Part shown: in pieces, positions 62,099 through 64,000 of the stretch | How positions within the stretch are numbered: the stretch's first letter is position 1 | How the letters are laid out: every line of letters begins with the position of its first letter | From: JADKIH01 sp964595205 | GTDB taxonomy: Bacteria > Bacteroidota > Bacteroidia > AKYH767-A > 2013-40CM-41-45 | Assembly: GCA_964595205.1 (NCBI GenBank) | Contig: CAZQOQ010000036.1 | Span: 248,001-312,000 of the forward strand | DNA: 64,000 bases | Reading direction: 5' to 3' | Program-made: the position numbers and the translations under genes | The notes under the pieces: model-generated | The model's input: the letters and a program-made list of their open reading frames with translations, nothing else | Told to the model about the DNA's origin: nothing | Databases searched by the model: none

Positions 62099-63133
62099 AT
62101 GGCAAAGACAAAGAATATTACTTCCCAATCAAAAGGAAAATCAATCAGACAATCAATAAAGCCTGGTTCCAAAAAATCAAAACGGAAGAGTGAAGCAAGG
62201 GAAAGGCTGGAAGACCTGGGAAAGCTCAGTAAGAAAGATCTCATCAAAAGGGCAAAAAAATTTTCTGAAAAATATTGTGTGGGTGACGGTTCTAAATTTC
62301 GCCTGAAGAATTATAAGACGAAAGCCGACTTTGATTTAGGTTCTGAGGAAAAACCTTTAGTAAGACAAACTCTTCAAATGGGTGTCGAGGCACTCGCAAC
62401 GTTACAGGATATTTTATATGCACAGGATAAGTGGTCTCTTCTTCTGATTTTCCAGGCCATGGATGCAGCAGGAAAAGATGGCGCCATCAAGCATGTAATG
62501 TCGGGTGTCAATCCCCAGGGTTGCCAGGTTTCATCTTTTAAAGCCCCCTCGTCTGAAGAACTGGATCATGATTTTTTGTGGCGTTGCCTGAAACATTTAC
62601 CGGAAAGAGGACGCATTGGAATATTTAACAGGTCGTATTATGAAGAAGTTCTTGTTGTACGTGTACACGAAAATATTTTAAAATCTCAAAAACTTCCGGA
62701 ACGACTTGTTACAAAAAATATTTGGGAAAACCGGTTTCAGGATATTCGAAACTTTGAAAAATATCTTCACCGGAACGGAACGATTGTCATCAAATTTTTT
62801 CTGAATGTTTCAAGAGATGAACAAAAAGAGCGATTTATTGAGCGTGTCGATAATCCGGATAAAAACTGGAAATTTAGTCCAGCGGATGCACGCGAGAGAA
62901 AATTCTGGAAACAGTATATGAATGCTTACGAGGATATGATCAGAAATACCTCCACCGACAAATCGCCATGGTACGTTGTTCCCGCCGACAATAAATCATA
63001 TGCGAGAATTATTATCGCCTCAGCTATTATTCATGCGCTTGACGAAATGGGTCTGGAGTATCCAAAGGTAAGCAGGGAAAAAATGGCTGAATTATTGGCT
63101 GTGAAAAAAGAACTGCTTTCTGAAAGAAAATAG
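62099..63133 (+). CDS. ppk2: Polyphosphate kinase 2 family protein
   Basis: 344 residues. The first ~60 residues are Lys/Ser-rich and basic (KPGSKKSKRKSEARERLEDL), possibly disordered. The P-loop is MDAAGKDGAIKHV at 121-133, followed by the Walker-B/lid-type region GRIGIFNRSYYEEVLVVRVH and, later, RFIERVDNPDKNWKFSPADA (in part). PPK2 enzymes use polyphosphate to phosphorylate nucleotides, or the reverse. Substrate class (NMP or NDP) cannot be settled. Cytoplasmic. It lies 49 bp after the efflux operon and 24 bp before the SulP gene. Confidence 0.92.
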   Translation: MAKTKNITSQSKGKSIRQSIKPGSKKSKRKSEARERLEDLGKLSKKDLIKRAKKFSEKYCVGDGSKFRLKNYKTKADFDLGSEEKPLVRQTLQMGVEALATLQDILYAQDKWSLLLIFQAMDAAGKDGAIKHVMSGVNPQGCQVSSFKAPSSEELDHDFLWRCLKHLPERGRIGIFNRSYYEEVLVVRVHENILKSQKLPERLVTKNIWENRFQDIRNFEKYLHRNGTIVIKFFLNVSRDEQKERFIERVDNPDKNWKFSPADARERKFWKQYMNAYEDMIRNTSTDKSPWYVVPADNKSYARIIIASAIIHALDEMGLEYPKVSREKMAELLAVKKELLSERK

Positions 63134-63156
63134 TTGTGTTTTGAAATTATTATCTG

Positions 63157-64000
63157 ATGCTTTGGAAAAAATATTTCCCGCCTCTTATATGGCTTAAAGG
63201 ATATAATTCAAATACATTACGCAACGATATTGTCGCGGGTATAACACTCGCGGCTTATGGTATTCCGGTTTCACTTGCCTATGCAACATTGGCCGGTTTG
63301 CCTCCTCAGTATGGAATTTATGGATACCTCATCGGAGGATTTTTTTATTCTTTGTTAGGCACAGGTAAACAACTGGCAATAGGACCCACTTCGGCTATAT
63401 CTCTGCTGATTGGGACTACAATTGCCGGAATGGCGGATGGCGATGTTCAGCGCTGGGCCGATATTGCATCACTCACTGCATTAGTGTTTTCCGTTATGGC
63501 CATACTCGCCTATATTTTGAGACTAAGCGGAATTATTAATTTCATAAGCGAAACCGTTTTAGTCGGATTTAAAGCAGGAGCATGCCTGACAATCGGCTTA
63601 ACACAGCTGCCAAAATTATTCGGTGTTTCTGGTGGTGGAGAGAATTTTTTTGAGAGATTATTTATCCTGATTAAACAACTGCCGGAAACCAATCTCTCTA
63701 TTTTTATTTTCGGGATATCGGCGATCCTGGTTTTAATTCTCGGCGAAAAATTTTTGCCGGGAAAGCCTGTTGCGTTAGTAGTTGTGATTATTTCTGTGAT
63801 ACTTATAACAGCGACTTCTCTTGGTTCATTAGGGTTTAGTGTTGTTGGGGTAATTCCCTCAGGGTTGCCTTCTTTTCATCTGCCATCCTTAAGGGTTCGC
63901 GATGTTGACGGAGTGGTTCCCCTCGCATTGGCATGTTTTTTACTTTCTTATATAGAAAGCGTTTCAGCAGCAAGAACGCTGGCACAAAAGAATGGTTACG
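63157..64000 (+). CDS. SulP-family anion permease, 5' part
   Basis: The frame opens at an ATG at 63157 and runs off the right edge, 281 codons, with no stop. N-terminal pattern: YFPPLIWLKGYNSNTLRNDI, then AGITLAAYGIPVSLAYATLAGLPPQYGIYGYLIGGFFYSLLGTG, given here in part (AGLPPQYGIYG), with the SulP signature of the first helices and GTGKQLAIGPTSAISLLIG. The C-terminal STAS domain is outside the window. It probably carries sulfate, bicarbonate or another anion. It follows PPK2 by 24 bp, so it may share its transcript. Confidence 0.9.
   Translation, partial: MLWKKYFPPLIWLKGYNSNTLRNDIVAGITLAAYGIPVSLAYATLAGLPPQYGIYGYLIGGFFYSLLGTGKQLAIGPTSAISLLIGTTIAGMADGDVQRWADIASLTALVFSVMAILAYILRLSGIINFISETVLVGFKAGACLTIGLTQLPKLFGVSGGGENFFERLFILIKQLPETNLSIFIFGISAILVLILGEKFLPGKPVALVVVIISVILITATSLGSLGFSVVGVIPSGLPSFHLPSLRVRDVDGVVPLALACFLLSYIESVSAARTLAQKNGY

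Noticed and set aside
1..64000. tRNA, rRNA, CRISPR, IS or prophage elements
   Set aside because: Looked for cloverleaf/anticodon patterns, repeat-spacer arrays, transposase motifs and phage gene order; none seen by eye. Short RNAs could be missed without a covariance search.

Overview
This 64 kb window looks like chromosome from a member of the Bacteroidota, most likely an environmental Sphingobacteriia/Chitinophagia-like lineage. The evidence is the abundance of short lipoproteins and outer-membrane barrels with no Shine-Dalgarno-rich starts, Bacteroidota-typical families (DUF5777, DUF3943, DUF4369-like, HdeD/DUF308, giant Ig/cadherin-like repeat proteins, the MopE-like Cys/Asp motif), signal peptides ending in ...AQ, and moderate-to-low GC. 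No rRNA, tRNA, CRISPR array, IS element or phage gene was recognised.

Layout. (1) 1-8.5 kb: the 5' part of a giant tandem-repeat surface protein (minus strand, running off the left edge) and, divergently, an exported zinc-metalloprotease-like protein. (2) 8.6-10.3 kb: a membrane protein plus a lipoprotein. (3) 10.4-21.6 kb: a redox region. A minus-strand operon encodes an ethylbenzene-dehydrogenase-type haem lipoprotein with c-haem motifs, a CX4CH lipoprotein, a DUF5777 barrel, a Tat-exported four-cluster ferredoxin, an NrfD/PsrC-type quinol protein, a small membrane protein and a monohaem cytochrome c. A YceI-like lipoprotein lies upstream, and divergently sits an eight-haem cytochrome fused to HEAT/TPR-like repeats, followed by a DUF3943 barrel. 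(4) 21.6-32.8 kb: mostly single envelope genes (phosphoesterase, glycerophosphodiesterase-like lipoprotein, barrels, an HdeD-like protein with a BamA/TamA-like barrel, NTF2-like lipoprotein). (5) 33.0-49.2 kb: an amino-acid/C4-dicarboxylate island. L-asparaginase, aspartase and glutaminase all carry signal peptides, and they are packed with porins, a Dcu antiporter, an SLC13 carrier, malic enzyme, an exported amidohydrolase and an unusual NRAMP-fold permease. (6) 49.2-56.1 kb: ion transport and channels (AI-2E-type permease, Ca2+/H+ exchanger, VIT-like protein, MscS, DUF4239/bestrophin-like protein, two-TM K+ channel). (7) 56.3-62.0 kb: a complete RND tripartite efflux operon. (8) 62.1-64.0 kb: PPK2 and the start of a SulP permease.

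How it fits together. The asparagine island reads as a pathway in the periplasm: Asn/Gln enter through porins and are deamidated (asparaginase, glutaminase); aspartate is split to fumarate plus ammonia by an exported aspartase; C4-dicarboxylates cross the inner membrane by Dcu/SLC13; malic enzyme links malate to pyruvate. The redox operon reads as a quinol:periplasm electron conduit that has lost, or never had, an adjacent molybdopterin catalytic subunit.

The strongest non-coding signal is a palindrome, TGAT-N4-ATCA (FNR/CRP type), found seven times as a perfect match, always between genes and nearly always 60-180 bp ahead of a start codon. It sits in front of the porin-asparaginase operon, between the Dcu-aspartase operon and glutaminase, and between the YceI/redox operon and the octahaem cytochrome. 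This suggests that the modules are co-regulated by oxygen or redox state. That link is inferred from sequence alone.
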